From contig JAPJBO010000060.1 of NCBI GenBank assembly GCA_030068145.1, positions 248,001 through 312,000 of the forward strand: a DNA stretch of 64,000 bases, read 5' to 3'. This DNA is from Diplonema papillatum (taxonomy: Eukaryota; Euglenozoa; Diplonemea; Diplonemida; Diplonemidae). The notes beneath the pieces were generated by a model. The model saw only the letters and a list, made by a program, of their open reading frames with translations, made no database searches and was not told the origin of the DNA. The position numbers and the translations under genes are program-made. How positions within the stretch are numbered: position 1 is the first letter of the stretch; every line of letters begins with the position of its first letter. Shown one piece after another: positions 28,941 to 39,880 of the stretch.

Positions 28941-31900
28941 CTATGTGTTGGAGAGCATGGCGTTGACGGCGGCAGCGCCTATGCGGGCGCGGGACGTGGA
29001 CAAGCCGAGGCGGAGGATGTGGTTGGTGCGCTCCATCTCAGACGACACATCGCGGTGGCACTTGTGCGTCTGCAGGCACTCCTCGTCGAGCCGCGACAGC
29101 TGCGACTGCAGCTTGTGGAACCGCGCGCTCAGCTGCTGGTCGGTGCCGAGGAGCAGCTGCGCCGCCGGCGGCGACCCGCTCCTGGCCACGGCGTCCACCG
29201 GCCGCTCGGAAAGAGCGAGCAAGTCGCCCACCGACGCTTGGTACACCGCCAGCTTCTCCTCGTACGACGCCCGTTTCTCGGCGAGGGCCTTCACGGCGTA
29301 GAACCGAGACGCAAGCTGCTCGATCATCGGGTCCCGAGACGCGAACTTCTCGAGTTCATCCCGCAAGGCGCAGCACTCCGCCTCCTTCTCGGCGAGCTTT
29401 CCTCCGGTCTCGTCGGCGCGCCGGGCCGCAGCTTTCATCTCGTCGCGAGCCGCGGCCGCGAGCGAGGTCAGACGGAGGATCTCGCGCTCCATGTCCTTTC
29501 GGTCGTGCTCCAGCTGCGCGCCGCGGGTTCGGGCGACGGACAGCTCACGCCGGGCGTCCGTCTCCTGCAGGCCGGTCTTCTCGGCGAGGCGCTCCACCGC
29601 GAAGACGGTCGCTCGGAGGGCCATCAGCTCGTCTTCCATCGCACGCCGCTCAGCCTCCTTCTCCTTCAGCTCGTACTCCACGACGGCCACCGCGCTGCGG
29701 ACCTCCGACAGCGCGTGCTCCAACTGCCGCGACTTTTCGATGAGGGTCGCGTTGTCGTGGCGGAGCTTCGTCTCCTCGTTGAGGAACAGCGCCTGCTTCC
29801 CGGCGGCTTCGCTCAGGCGGAGGTCCGTGTCGGTCTTGTCGAGCTGGAAGAGCTGGAGGTGGCTCTCGAGCTCGGAAAGCTTCGCCAGCGCCGCGTCGTG
29901 CTGCGCCGCCAACTCGCGGTAGGCGCCGGCGTACTCGTTTCGCTGCGCTTCGAGCTGCCGCAGGTCGTTGCCTTGCTGGCGGGCTTCTGTGTATTAGAGT
30001 GCAAGGTCTTGGGGATCCGGGGTTTTATAGTCAGTTCTGTTTGCAAACGGACACTTAGGATGCCTTCTGCACCCTTCGTACACCTGGGTGACCATTGCCG
30101 TAAAGGTTCCTTTAAGGTATCGTATATGTTAGTGTGCGTATCGTAACTGCTGTAGTGGCAGTACATGTACTTGTGCCGTGTGTCTTTGTTGCCTAGTGCC
30201 GACTATTCGACTTATTCTAGCGCGCGCTCTTATTTCCCATGCGTCTTGCCATTTCCATGGTTTTTTGCGACCGACACCGAGTTCTCGTTCGCGAGGAAAG
30301 CGATCTCGGGCCCCCACGTTCTACGTCTTGTTGGTCGATCGGCATTAAAGTAAAGACAAAATAACAGGGTAAAAGAAAAACTTTAACTCTAAAAACAAAG
30401 AGGGAAGTGCGATCAATCGGCACGCGCAGACAGAACCAAGCGGTTTACGCGTTTACCTCCTTTGATCTTTTGCAGCTGGCAGCCTTCTCAAGTATTTCCT
30501 ACAAAGCAGGTGTTTAGCTATAAACAAAAATTCTCGAGGGGCTGCCTTGTGCTTACTTCGAAGGAGGCTAGAGGGGGAGAAACAATACAACTACAAAATG
30601 GGTCTTTTTCGTTGAACGCTTACGCCCGACACTGGACCCAGATTCACCTGTGTTTCGTGTGGGCTACAGCACATTTACCTCCTTTGATCTTTTGCAGCTG
30701 GCAGCCTCCTCAAGTATTTCCTACAAAGCAGGTGCTTATACAAGAATATCGTATCCACGGGTGCTCGCTGGAAGAGATGGCAATCGTGGTAAACTTTCTT
30801 TTTGTTCCTTTTACGGCTATTCTCTCCTTTTATGCGTCTTTTGCTCTCTATTGCTGGGAATACCGGTATTCCTGGACTTTTGGTGCTGAAGGAAGGGATG
30901 AATCCGTTCACTTCACCCCCCACGTGGCGCTCGTTTAGCAGGGGCTGCCGAGTCGCACCGTGGCACCGTCCTTCTGTGAAGTAAACATAGTAATAAATAC
31001 TGTTGTCTTCATTACCCTCGTAGAGAAAAGAAAACGGAGAAGAAGTAAAACTTGACAGAGAATCCAACACGAGGCGAGTGTGTGCTTTTTAATTTCCGCA
31101 GGTGGGGGTGAATGGGGAGGACGCCTGGAGGCTGTTGTGCAGGTGAACTGCACACAGCGTTTTCCCCATCAATTCACCTGCACAAGTCTTCCAGCGAGGA
31201 GCCACACTTCGTGTCAATATTCCCAAAAGTACTTTAGTAGAGACAAAAATACTCGAGGGACTGCCTTGTGCTCATTTCGAAGGAGGCTAGAGGGGGAGAA
31301 AACAATATTGTTGAACGCGTACGCCCGCCACTAAACCCAGATTTACTTGTGTTTCGTGTGGGCTACAGCACATTTACCTCCTTTGATCTATCGCAACTGG
31401 CAGTCTCCTCAGGCATTTCCTACAAAGCAGGTGCTTACACAAAGCAAAAACAGGCCAAACCGGCGCGCGCTTCCGTGAGGGACGAGGAGAGCGTCCTCTT
31501 CTGCTTTTCGACCTGCCTGCGAGCTTCGTCGATCTCCTTGATCTCGACGGCGTGCGCCTCCAGTCGCCCACTCCTCTCCTTCAGGGTGGCGCAGAGGTCG
31601 CTGAGCTCTGTTTCCAGCTCCTCGCAGCGCGATGCCTTCGTGTCCAGCTGCTTGCGGAGGGTCGCACGCTCTCGGTCCGCCCTCGCGAGATCGACTTCGA
31701 GAGCCCTTCTGTCGCGGTTGCTCGCGGCAAGTTCCCCGCGCAGGCCGGCGGCCTCTTCGTCGAGGGCCGCGCGCTCCTCCCCGAGGCTCTGCACCTCTGC
31801 TGTCAGCGCGTCTCGCTCCGCCGTCGCGCGAGCCCGCGCCGCCTGCAGCTTGCGCTCGGACTCCTTCCCGACCGCGTCCGCCTGCCTGGCCGCGGCCTCC

Positions 31901-34900
31901 GCCGCCGCCAGCTCTCGGGCGGCCGCCTCGCGCTGCGCCGCCAAGGCCGCGTTTGCGGCTTTGAGCTCGTCGTTTTCCCGGGAGAGCCGGGTTTTCTCGC
32001 CGGCGGCCTGCTCCAGCTGGGCGCGGGTCTGCTCGCCGCCGCGCGCCGCGGCCTCCTTCTGCGCGGCAAGGGCGGCTTCGAGGTCGGCTTTCACCGCCCG
32101 CCGGTCTGCCACCACTCCTTCGTGGGTCGCCTGCAGCGACGCGAGCTCCAGCTCGTGCTGCAGCAGCCGCGAGCGGGCAGCGGAGAGCTCTGCGGACAGC
32201 GCCCGCCTTTCGTCAGCCCACGCGTCGGCCTTGCAGCGGAGCCCGTGCAGTTCTCCCTCCACGTCGGCGGCCGCCCGGCGGGAGTTGGACTGCACGAGGC
32301 GGGCTGATAGAGCTTCGTTCTCTTGCTGGAGCGCGTCTGCCGCCGCTTTGTGGGTGAGGGCTTCTCGCTGGGCCGCCAGGGCCTTCGCGCGCAGGTCCTT
32401 CACCTCGCCGGTGAGAGCCTCGTTGCTTTCGAGCAGCTCCCCGACTTCAGCGGCGCGGTTGCTCCGCTCGCGGTCTAGCTCCTTCAGTGCCTTGGCCCGC
32501 GCCGCGGCCATGCCCTGGGCGAGCGCCGCCTTCTCGGCGCTCAATCCGTCAATCTCGGCCTGTAGATTCGCCCGTTCGCGGTCGAAGCCGAGGGACTTCG
32601 CCCGCGCCGCGGCAATCTCGCCGCTCAGCGCGGTTCTATCCGCTTCGAGCTCGCCGATCGACTCTTCGAGCGCGGCCCGCACGGCCTCCGTCCCCTGCGC
32701 CGCCGCCTCCCGGACCCGCGTGATTTCTTCGCCGAGTCTTCGGCGGTCCGCCTCCTGCGCTTCGAGGCTTTCCCGCAGGGCTGCGATCTCGCGGTCGCAG
32801 CCTTGCGCTTTCGCCTTCGTCTTCGCGAGCTTCGAGACGAGCAGCTTGTGCTCGGTTTCGAGCGAGGAGAGCGCGTCTCGGAGGGTGCCACGCTCCGTTT
32901 GCGACAGCCGGCGCGCGTGGCCGACCTCGCTGGCCAGCTGCTGCTTGTCGGCCTGCAGGGCCTCGACCTCGTCGCGGGCGGCGAGCAGCTCACGCTCCGT
33001 GTCGAGCAGCGTGGCTTTGAAAGAGGCAAGCTTGGCTTCCGCCGTCTTCGCTTCTGCCGCCGACGACGCCCGGACCCGCGCAAGCTTCTGGGCAAGCACA
33101 CCCTTCTCCGCGGCCAGCTCTTCGTGGATCTGCGCTCGGGTCAGCTCCCCTACGTCGCGTTCCCGAGCTAGCTCACTCTTGAGTGATTCGGTTTGGTCCA
33201 GCAGCGTGTCCACTTTGCTTCGCATCTCGGAAAGCTCTCTGTGTGTGTGTGTTGTGATGTATTTTATTTTGGAGTTCAGTGCTCGTGTGGCTTGCGAAGC
33301 TGCTCGTGAGCCGGTCTGTCCCAATCTCTTGAAACTGCATCGAAGTGCCTGCCGCTGTTTATCACAGTGAATCGCGGTCCACCACAGTCTATCAGGTCCA
33401 TCCCTAGTCCCTAGAGCTGCATCGAATTGCCGGTGGTGCATTCTTCGGTCTATCACGGTCTATCAAGAGGGGACGAACCGGCTCAGCTGCTAGTATGACC
33501 AAAAGGGTTCAAGGTTGCTTATATGGGCCGGGGTAGTTTTTTTGGCATAACTTTGTGGGCAAGTTTTCATTCGTCAGCCGGCGCGCGTGGCCGGACCAAG
33601 CGAAAAAAGACTGCGTGTTTTTTCTCACAGTTTGTTGCAGCTGGCAGCCTCCTCATGTATTTCCAAGAAAGCAGGTGCTTATAAAGGGGGGTCGAATAAT
33701 AACACCTGTGTTATTATTCGATTTGTCGAATAATAATAAAAGTTCCGGGTAGCCGAACAGTAGCAGGATCAAATAGTGGTAGTGTTTTTAGACAACCAGA
33801 CGTGTGTTCGAAGGAGGCTAGAGGGGGAGAAAACAATACAACTACAAAGTGGGTCTTTTTTGTTGAACGCTTACGCCCGCCACTAAACCCAGATTTACCT
33901 GTGTTTCGTGTGGGATACAGCACATTTACCTCCTTTGTCTATCGCAACTGGCAGTCTCCTCAAGCATTTCCGACAAAGCAGGTACATATACAAAAAAAGA
34001 CAGGCGCTTCGTTTTGTTTGTGCGTGCCGGTTGATCGTTTTCCCACTTGTATTTACCCTGTGTGCATTCAGGTAAGGAATTCTGATCAACCACCAAAACA
34101 TGCTGCCTACGTCTTTTTAGCCTGCACAATACATTGAAGGGCAACCCGCAAGATTGTTAGTTTGTTAGTACTAAAAAAAAGCGCAAGGCATACTTGAGCT
34201 TGCTGCCCTGGACCTCGTCTGCCCGCTTCTCCGCCGCTGCCGCGGCGGCGCGCAGCTTCTTGCCGTCGAGCTGCGCGCGCTCGTACGCGTCCTGCAGCGC
34301 GGCGGCCTCCTCGCGAGCGGCGAGCACCTCCTGGTATGCCCGTTTTTCGGCGTCCGTCGACGTCGACTGCAGGCGCGCGACGGCACCCTGCATCGTCGCG
34401 ATCTTCGCCTGGGCGGACCGAAGGTTGGAGTTCGCTGCGCCGGCGGCCTGCTGCTCGTCGTGGACGCGGCGGGCGAGTGCGGCGACCACAGCAGCGGTGT
34501 GCTGCCGGAGGAGATGCGCGGCCTGCGCGACCCCTGCTGATTCGACGGCGGCGCGGGCTTGCGCTTCGTCGGCGGCGAGGGAACAGGCGGCCGCTGCTTG
34601 CCGTTGGGCGGCAAGGTCCGCTTGCAGCTCGGAGACCCGCGCTACCATCGCCGCCGCTTCGTTGGCGTTAGTCACCGTGTGCCGGTGGACCCAACGCATG
34701 TCGTCTTTTTCGCGCACCAGACGGTCGGAATCCTCCTGCAGCTTCTTCTGCGCCTCTGCCAGCTCTTCCATCGCGAGCACGACGGTGATCCGATCCGCGT
34801 GCTTTTCCCGGGTGGTTTCCTGCACCAGCTGCGCGTGTTCGAGTTGGAGGTCCTCGTGCTCCGTCCGCAGCGAAGTCAACTCCCCGTCGAGCAGCTCCAC

Positions 34901-35749
34901 CTCTTCCTCCCTCTGCCGCAGCTCTTCGACAAGACGCTCGCCCATGCGCACGCACTCTAGGATCTCTTCCTCGCGGCACGTGACGATCTCTTGCAGTTCT
35001 TCGAGCCGTTTCATCTGGTTGATGACGCTCAGCGACCCATGTCTCGACGGCGTCTGCATGCTCGGTATGCGGAGCATCCCAAACCCGCTGTGACCCCTCG
35101 TCACGCCGAGCCGTTTCTCCGAGTTGAAGTTCAGCGGCACAGTCCCGCTTTCTTCCTCGCACCACTTCCTGCCCTCCGACTCCTCGGACTGCAGCTGCGA
35201 GGGGTGGTCCATGTCCCGCCGGGTTTCAGAGAGCTGGTCCGTGAGGTCTTGCTTCACTTCGAGGCGGAGGGTCGACAGGGCCTGGCTGAGTTCAACTCTA
35301 GACCTAGCCTCACCTAGCTTCCCTGTGCGCTTGCCACGGTGCGCCTTGGAAGAGGCGGAGCCGGGAGCTGAAGATATGCGGATCAAGTGGTCTGCGCTGA
35401 GTTCTTGGCGGTACTTCTGCGGGTACGCCGACGCTGAGAGGCGGAGGTGTTCGACGGGGCTGTCGGTCTGCCGGCGGGCGCTTTGGGAGAAAGGCGTCGA
35501 GGAGCTGAAGGAGACCGGGGAGAGCATCGGGTTGAGGTACTGCCGGCTGCGCTTGTGGCTCGGGTCGTCGGGCTCCTTCAGCGGCGTGGCCTGGCTGCTG
35601 GGGTTGGCGGGGATGCTGTCGACGCGGGGGACGTCCGATATGCTCTCCGCGCTGCTGGGCAGGCTCTTCACATCTCCGCTTTCGCTCGCGACGCTTGCTG
35701 CCGGCGCGGGCGGCACATTCGACGCACTGCGCCGCCTGCTGAACGACAT
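28941..35749 (-). CDS. Large coiled-coil protein, three exons, 1,459 residues
   Basis: Exons are 35749-34194, 33238-31461 and 29986-28941. Junctions AA|GTATGC to CACAG|A and GCCG|GTTTGG to CACAG|AA both restore frame (codons AAA and GAA), and the 4,380 nt model ends at TAG. Residues 1-210 are Ser/Pro-rich and look disordered. From about 215 to the end, heptad-type sequence dominates, with KRLEELQEIVTCREEEILE in exon 1, ELAAEKGVLAQKLARVRA in exon 2 and ALSEVRSAVAVVEYELKEKE in exon 3. Such proteins are typically structural or tethering factors of cytoskeleton, centrosome or Golgi, but I recognise no family. Both introns are built largely from interspersed elements. Extra copies of the terminal exon follow it. 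Confidence 0.78.
29995..30130 (+). repeat. Family G repeat at an intron 3' end
   Basis: It has TTAGAGTGCAAGGTCTTGGG, GATCCGGGGTTTTATAG and GTGACCATTGCCGTAAAGG. A foreign insert (about 30032-30085) splits the GGGGTTTTATAG and GGGTGACC blocks compared with 14910. Confidence 0.6.
30528..30746 (+). mobile_element. Family A element in intron 2
   Basis: Full copy, antisense to the host gene, ending AAGCAGGTGCTTATACAAG. Confidence 0.75.
31246..31447 (+). mobile_element. Family A element next to the intron 2 donor
   Basis: Copy with an internal loss of about 18 bp (the ACTACAAAGTGGGTC block). Antisense to the host gene, its A-rich end points at the exon 2 donor. Confidence 0.75.
33300..33495 (-). 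repeat. Family K repeat
   Basis: The reverse complement matches 15755-15960, with CTCTTGATAGACCGTGATAG, GGCAATTCGATGCAGCTCTA and TTCACTGTGATAAACAGCGG. Confidence 0.65.
33697..33726. repeat. Perfect hairpin
   Basis: TCGAATAATAACAC and GTGTTATTATTCGA pair around a 2-base loop; a partial third copy of the arm follows at 33734. Confidence 0.7.
33805..33996 (+). mobile_element. Family A element in intron 1
   Basis: It lacks the first 20 or so bases and ends CAAAGCAGGTACATATACAA plus A residues, directly followed by a family E element. Confidence 0.7.
33997..34188 (+). mobile_element. Family E element
   Basis: Family E starts GACAGGCGCTTCGTTTTG, has GCCGGTTGATCGTTTTCCCA, CCACCAAAACATGCTGCCTA and GGGCAACCCGCAAGATTGTT, and ends AGTACTAAAAAA. 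Copies at 49910, 61505 and 63355. The A tail suggests a SINE-like retroposon. Confidence 0.7.
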
Positions 35750-36009
35750 CCACCGCTACTTCTACCACCTCGCCTCAACCTGTCAAGGCGACGACACAGA
35801 GAAGAGAGAGAGACGGGGGATAGGGGTGGGTGCGACCCCCCCCTCTTCCCCAACTAGATGCACCCCCCTCTCACCCCAACCCCCTTTCCTTTTATTTTCG
35901 TCGTCTCTGGTAGAGTGGGGGAATGATTTGATTAATTTCTTGAGTATAAAAGAGCGCGTCCACTAGGCCAGGGGGGTTCACCTTTTTTTCAGGTAGAGAG
36001 GACGTTCGC

Positions 36010-36150
36010 GAGAACGTGCTTGGAATGGTTGTGTTCAACCTGCTTATATCTGCACCGTGTCTCGGTCCTTCAAGCGGCAGATAGACCATCTGCACAGTAT
36101 CTGCAGACAGGACAGGGTAGTGTGAGCTTGGTTTGGCAGGGGGCGCGGTT
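36010..36150 (+). mobile_element. Family C element, diverged
   Basis: AGAACGTGCTTGGAATGG, CACCGTGTCTCGGTCCTTCA and CTGCAGACAGGACAGGGTAG match family C in order. Confidence 0.55.
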
Positions 36151-36159
36151 TCTTCAAGA

Positions 36160-36455
36160 GCTGTGGGTTGCTCAGTCCCAGTGCCTGCGGGTTTGTTTTG
36201 GATTTGCAGGGGCGTTTTTCGGGAGCTTGGCATATTTCGGGGGGGCGGGCTGTGGGGGTTTCGCGGCGGCCTGCAGCTTGAGCGCCTGCTGCTGCTCGAA
36301 GTGTCCAGAGGGCGGAGGAGAGCTGACTTCTTGGCCGCCGTACTTCTGCGGGTACGCCGACGCTGAGAGGGGGCTGTCGGTCTGCCGGCGGGCGCTCCAT
36401 AGGCTTTTTCTTCGCTCGTAATTAACACCACGATGGCAGAGTGAACGGCACAAGA
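36160..36455 (-). pseudogene. Duplicated fragment of the coiled-coil gene's first exon
   Basis: The minus strand at 36395-36320 encodes SARRQTDSPLSASAYPQKY, almost the same as SARRQTDSPVEHLRLSASAYPQKY's two halves in exon 1 with five codons removed. It continues open through a Gln/Pro/Ala-rich stretch to a stop near 36172. A start or acceptor is not evident. Confidence 0.55.
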
Positions 36456-36584
36456 CTTCTGGACATGAGGTCCCCAGGACCTTTTCTTGGTTCTCCTTGG
36501 TCTTCGGTTATAGTCAATTCCCTCGCTCCGGGGTTTTCTTGACCCGTGATTTGGCACCGGGTATTTGCATACTTCAGGCCCGGA

Positions 36585-36800
36585 CGGAACTCTTAGCCTC
36601 GCCAGAACTTAGCTTCACCCGAACTTAGCTTCGCCCGAACTTAGCTTCACCAGAACTTTGCTTCACCAGAACTTTGCATCGCCCTAACTTTGCTTCGCCA
36701 GCACTTTGCATCGCCACTTTGCTTCGCCAGGGCTTAGCTTCACCCGAACTTTGCTTCGCTTCTCCCGAACTTAGCTTCGTCGAACTTTACTGTTTCCCGA
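36585..36800. repeat. Short tandem repeat, 16-17 bp unit
   Basis: About a dozen units of the type GAACTTAGCTTCACCC or GAACTTTGCTTCACCA, with variable last bases. Confidence 0.75.
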
Positions 36801-36929
36801 ACTTTAACTGCTGCCTCTAGTCTCGCTGGGCGCCGGTTTTTACCGGCGCAAATGTACTTCTTATTCCCTTTCACTCGCAACACTGCGTACCGGCGGCACG
36901 GAAAGGGCGAGCAAGAAAAAAGGTGAAGT

Positions 36930-37790
36930 CTTGCAGAGAATACAGACAAGCCAAGCCTTTATTGTTTGGCAGGCCATCGCTCCCGTGGCTGGTTCGCAAG
37001 CCACTCGAAGTAACGTTCGCAGGTTGCCCTAAAAGAACCAGGCGGCTGAGCACAAGCCCCGCAATGCCGAACACATGCAAGCACGGTGAACTTGGCTACA
37101 CCTGCACGAGCTCGAACCAAGGTACTGCCAGGCAATTACTTTTGCCTGCCTTCATGGCACCTGCATTTTATCTCAATGCCAGGCAATGGTTAACGTGGTT
37201 TGCGCACAGGCGACTCGAAGGAGCGTGCTTGGCTACAAGTCTACAAGTCTACGAGTCCCTTGATGCCCAACACAACCAGGCACGGCACACTCGGCTTGTA
37301 CACAAGCCTCAAAGCAAGGTTGCGAACCGTCATCCTACCGAAAACAGCCAGTGGCTTTACTCAAAAAAAACGTGCTTGGCTACAAGTCCACGAGTCTCTC
37401 GAGGCCCCACAGCCGGGCGAAGAGGGGGGCACAATGAACCACCCCACTTGTTCTCAAAGAACTAGCCTGAGAACAGGTATCCACCGTAACGGTAACCGTA
37501 TTTTATGACGGGGCAGCAAACCACAACCCAGCGACCGGGAGGTTGGTGCGTCGCGCACTATAGTACACAAGCCTCGAAGCAAGGTTGTCACCTACCAAGC
37601 TGCCGAACATAGCCATGCAACAGTCACCGCGGTTTCTCACGAGCCACTCGAAGAATCGTGCTCGGCTAGTTCACGAGTCCCGCGATGCCCAACACGACCA
37701 GGCCTCGAAGCAAAGCCGTTACCGAACACAACCAAGTAAGGTCAACCTTGGCTAGTTCACGAGCCACTCAAAGCGGCGTCGGCGCAGGTT
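36930..37790. repeat. Diverged tandem repeat region
   Basis: Units of about 150-200 bp share CACAAGCCTCGAAGCAAGGT, GAGCCACTCGAAGAATCGTG and ATGCCCAACACGACCAGGC in varied form. No gene is supported. Confidence 0.5.
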
Positions 37791-37869
37791 CCTGCTTCGT
37801 CCGACGGCTTCAACGGCAGGACAAGGAAGATGTACATCGTTGTTTCCGTTTCTTCGACCTGTTAATTCG

Positions 37870-37980
37870 TGTGACAAACTTGACTGTAAATTAGCGTTAC
37901 ACGAGCGTTACATGCCAAATTCGACCGTAAAGTAGCGTGACACGAGCGTGACATGTCAAATTCGACTGTAAAATTGCCAC
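37870..37980. repeat. Two tandem units of about 50 bp
   Basis: GTAAATTAGCGTTACACGAG and GTAAAGTAGCGTGACACGAG begin matched units that both continue with a CAAATTCGAC block. Confidence 0.6.
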
Positions 37981-38148
37981 TGTTGGGAAGGGAGTGAGGG
38001 CTATTTTCACCGCTGGAACCAGGGGCCGCAGAGTGGCGTGGCCCCCGGACCACTCATTTCGAGCAAACTCATGTACCGTACCGTTTGCCGGGGGGCGAAA
38101 CCCCCCCAGAGTCGCGAGGCTGGTAAGGCCACCAAAAAAAAACCCAGA

Positions 38149-38420
38149 AATACTCGAGGGACTGTCTTGTGCTCATTTCGAAGGAGGCTAGAGGGGGAGA
38201 AAACAATACAACTACAAAGTGGGTCTTTTTTGTTGAACGCTTACGCCCGCCACTAAACCCAGATTCACCTGTGTTTCGTGTGGCTACAGCACATTTACCT
38301 CCTTTGATCTATCGCAACTGGCAGTCTCCTCAAGCATTTCCTACAAAGCAGGTACTTATACAAAAAAGAATAGGCGTGTGTTCGTTTGTACGTGCCTCAA
38401 GCATTTCCTACAAAGCATTG
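38149..38420 (+). mobile_element. Family A element plus a short second 3' end
   Basis: Full copy to 38368; a 25 bp repeat of its GCATTTCCTACAAAGCA end follows at 38396. Confidence 0.7.
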
Positions 38421-38454
38421 TACCCCACCGTAGGCGCGGGTCAAGGGCCAAGCA

Positions 38455-38625
38455 ATGTCCCAGCCTGAGGGGGGAGTGTGGGGGGCGATAGCACACCGCA
38501 GTGGTGTGGCGGTACTTGACCTTCAGGGTGACGTCCGGGCCCCCACCGGGGGCCGGGGAGGCCGGCAGCGTGTCGGCCAGGGTCAGCGAGATCGCGATGC
38601 GGGCCGTGTTGTCCGCAAGCCCTCT
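38455..38625 (-). pseudogene. Fragment of the dynactin p62 gene, C-terminal part
   Basis: It matches 43560-43725, coding DNTARIAISLTLADTLPASP and VTLKVKYRHTTAVC. No start or stop in register with the gene; a dead duplicate about 5 kb from the parent. Confidence 0.75.
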
Positions 38626-38764
38626 CATGCATGTTTGATGCTAGCATCAAGTCTCTTCTTCGAAGGGGGCGTAAGGGTGGACTACTTTTTTTATTTGTTC
38701 CGCGTTACACGGCTCCCCAAAATTTTCCGCGCACGCGCGAAAAAAAAAAAAATATCGGTGGCCG

Positions 38765-39075
38765 AGCTTATGCATGTAAACTCGGTCAGCTGACCGAGCT
38801 TGCACTTTAAACCAGAAAAAACTCGGTCAGGCAGCCTACTAGCTTGGGGGGGGTCAGCTGGTCGCCAGACCAGAGTTGGTATGGAAACTGGTCTGGGTCA
38901 AAAAAAAAAAAAAAAAAAATCTCAGCTATTATTATTTTCCCGGAGGAACCGGCTACCCACAGTGTACTTCACACTGTGTACTACAGTGTGTACAGGGTAC
39001 CAGTGTGCACCACGGGGTACCACAGTGTACTACCACCGTGTTCAACCACCGGGTGCCACAGTGTGGCACCAATGC
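38765..39075. repeat. Palindrome-rich stretch
   Basis: It holds ACTCGGTCAGCTGACCGAG, a poly-A run, and many copies of the CACAGTGTGTAC / GTACCACAGTGTAC kind in both orientations. This could be subterminal transposase-binding sequence. A similar ACTTGGTCAGCTGACCAAGT is at 53780. Confidence 0.5.
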
Positions 39076-39302
39076 GGAGAAGCACGTCGACAAAAGCCAG
39101 GAAGAGGCTTCACGAGCAGACGCTGACCGACGTGCTAATGCTCGGGCTCAATGGCCCGTATGAACGTGGCAGCGGCATCCCGAGGAGCGCTATGGAGGCG
39201 TACCTCAATGCGTGGATTGCGAGCCCAAGAACGCTGAACTTCGCCACGTGGCCGGAGTATGAAGCGTGCGTCGACAAAGAGGGGGTCATGCGCAAAATAT
39301 GA
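39070..39302 (+). pseudogene. Possible transposon protein remnant
   Basis: The plus frame reads LHEQTLTDVLMLGLNGPYER and later NFATWPEYEACVDKEGVM before a stop. It looks protein-like but is short, and I do not recognise it. Confidence 0.3.
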
Positions 39303-39671
39303 TGACTAACCCAAGGCTGCTGCAATCGGCCCTTCATTGACGCTGTTCGTCCCTTTGTTTCCCGTAGCAGGCGTATGGCTTTCTTCGTTCTTTGTCCACC
39401 ATCCCACCGCTATCCGGTACGACTTCGCTCTGCAGGCATTCGTTGCCGAACGGGGGTGGCTGCCCTCCTGCAACACCCCCTGTGCACCAAATTTGGATAC
39501 AGACCAGTTTACCAGTTCTGGGCTCGGGGGTCGAGGTCAGAGCTAGTATGCTGTCAGCAGGGATTTTCCCCTTTAGTGAAAAAAAAAAATTCACTAAAAA
39601 AAAAAAAATCCCAAAATGGGCTTGGTGAAAAAACTTTTTTCACTAAAGGGATTTTGCGTTGCTGGGTGTAG

Positions 39672-39880
39672 GTGGTCAGGGCGCGGGTTGTGGTGGACAG
39701 TGTGGGTGGGCGTGGGTGGTGGGCGCTGGTGGTGGAGTGGGTGCGTGTTGTGTGTGGTCGGGGCGTGGGTTGTGGGTGGTAAGGGCGCGGGTTGTGGTGG
39801 ACAGTGTGGGTGGGCGTGGGTGGTGGGCTGGTGGTGAAGTGGGTGCGTGTTGTGTGTGGTCAGGGTGTGGTTTAAGCGGC
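39672..39880. repeat. GT-rich tandem duplication, 104 bp unit
   Basis: Two units starting GTGGTCAGGGCGCGGG and GTGGTAAGGGCGCGGG, otherwise almost the same. Confidence 0.7.

Larger units (their letters stand above)
29987..31460 (-). other. Intron 2 of the coiled-coil gene, rich in repeats
   Basis: A family G copy ends 9 bp from the acceptor. Family A copies lie at 30453-30510 (3' part), 30528-30746 and 31246-31447; the last ends 13 bp from the donor. The stretch 30750-31240 is unassigned. Confidence 0.65.
33239..34193 (-). other. Intron 1 of the coiled-coil gene, almost entirely repeats
   Basis: It contains reverse family K (33300-33495), a family A 3' end (33630-33690), a 14 bp hairpin (33697-33726), a family A copy (33805-33996) and a family E copy (33997-34188). 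The E copy's A-rich end is within about 13 bp of the donor. Confidence 0.7.

Noticed and set aside
28353-30146. 411-codon plus-strand ORF and its shorter duplicates
   Set aside because: They mirror the minus-strand terminal exon and its copies.
31268-33370. 700-codon plus-strand ORF rich in Ser, Ala and Arg
   Set aside because: It is the antisense shadow of GC-rich coiled-coil exon 2, whose minus frame has heptads and matching splice sites.
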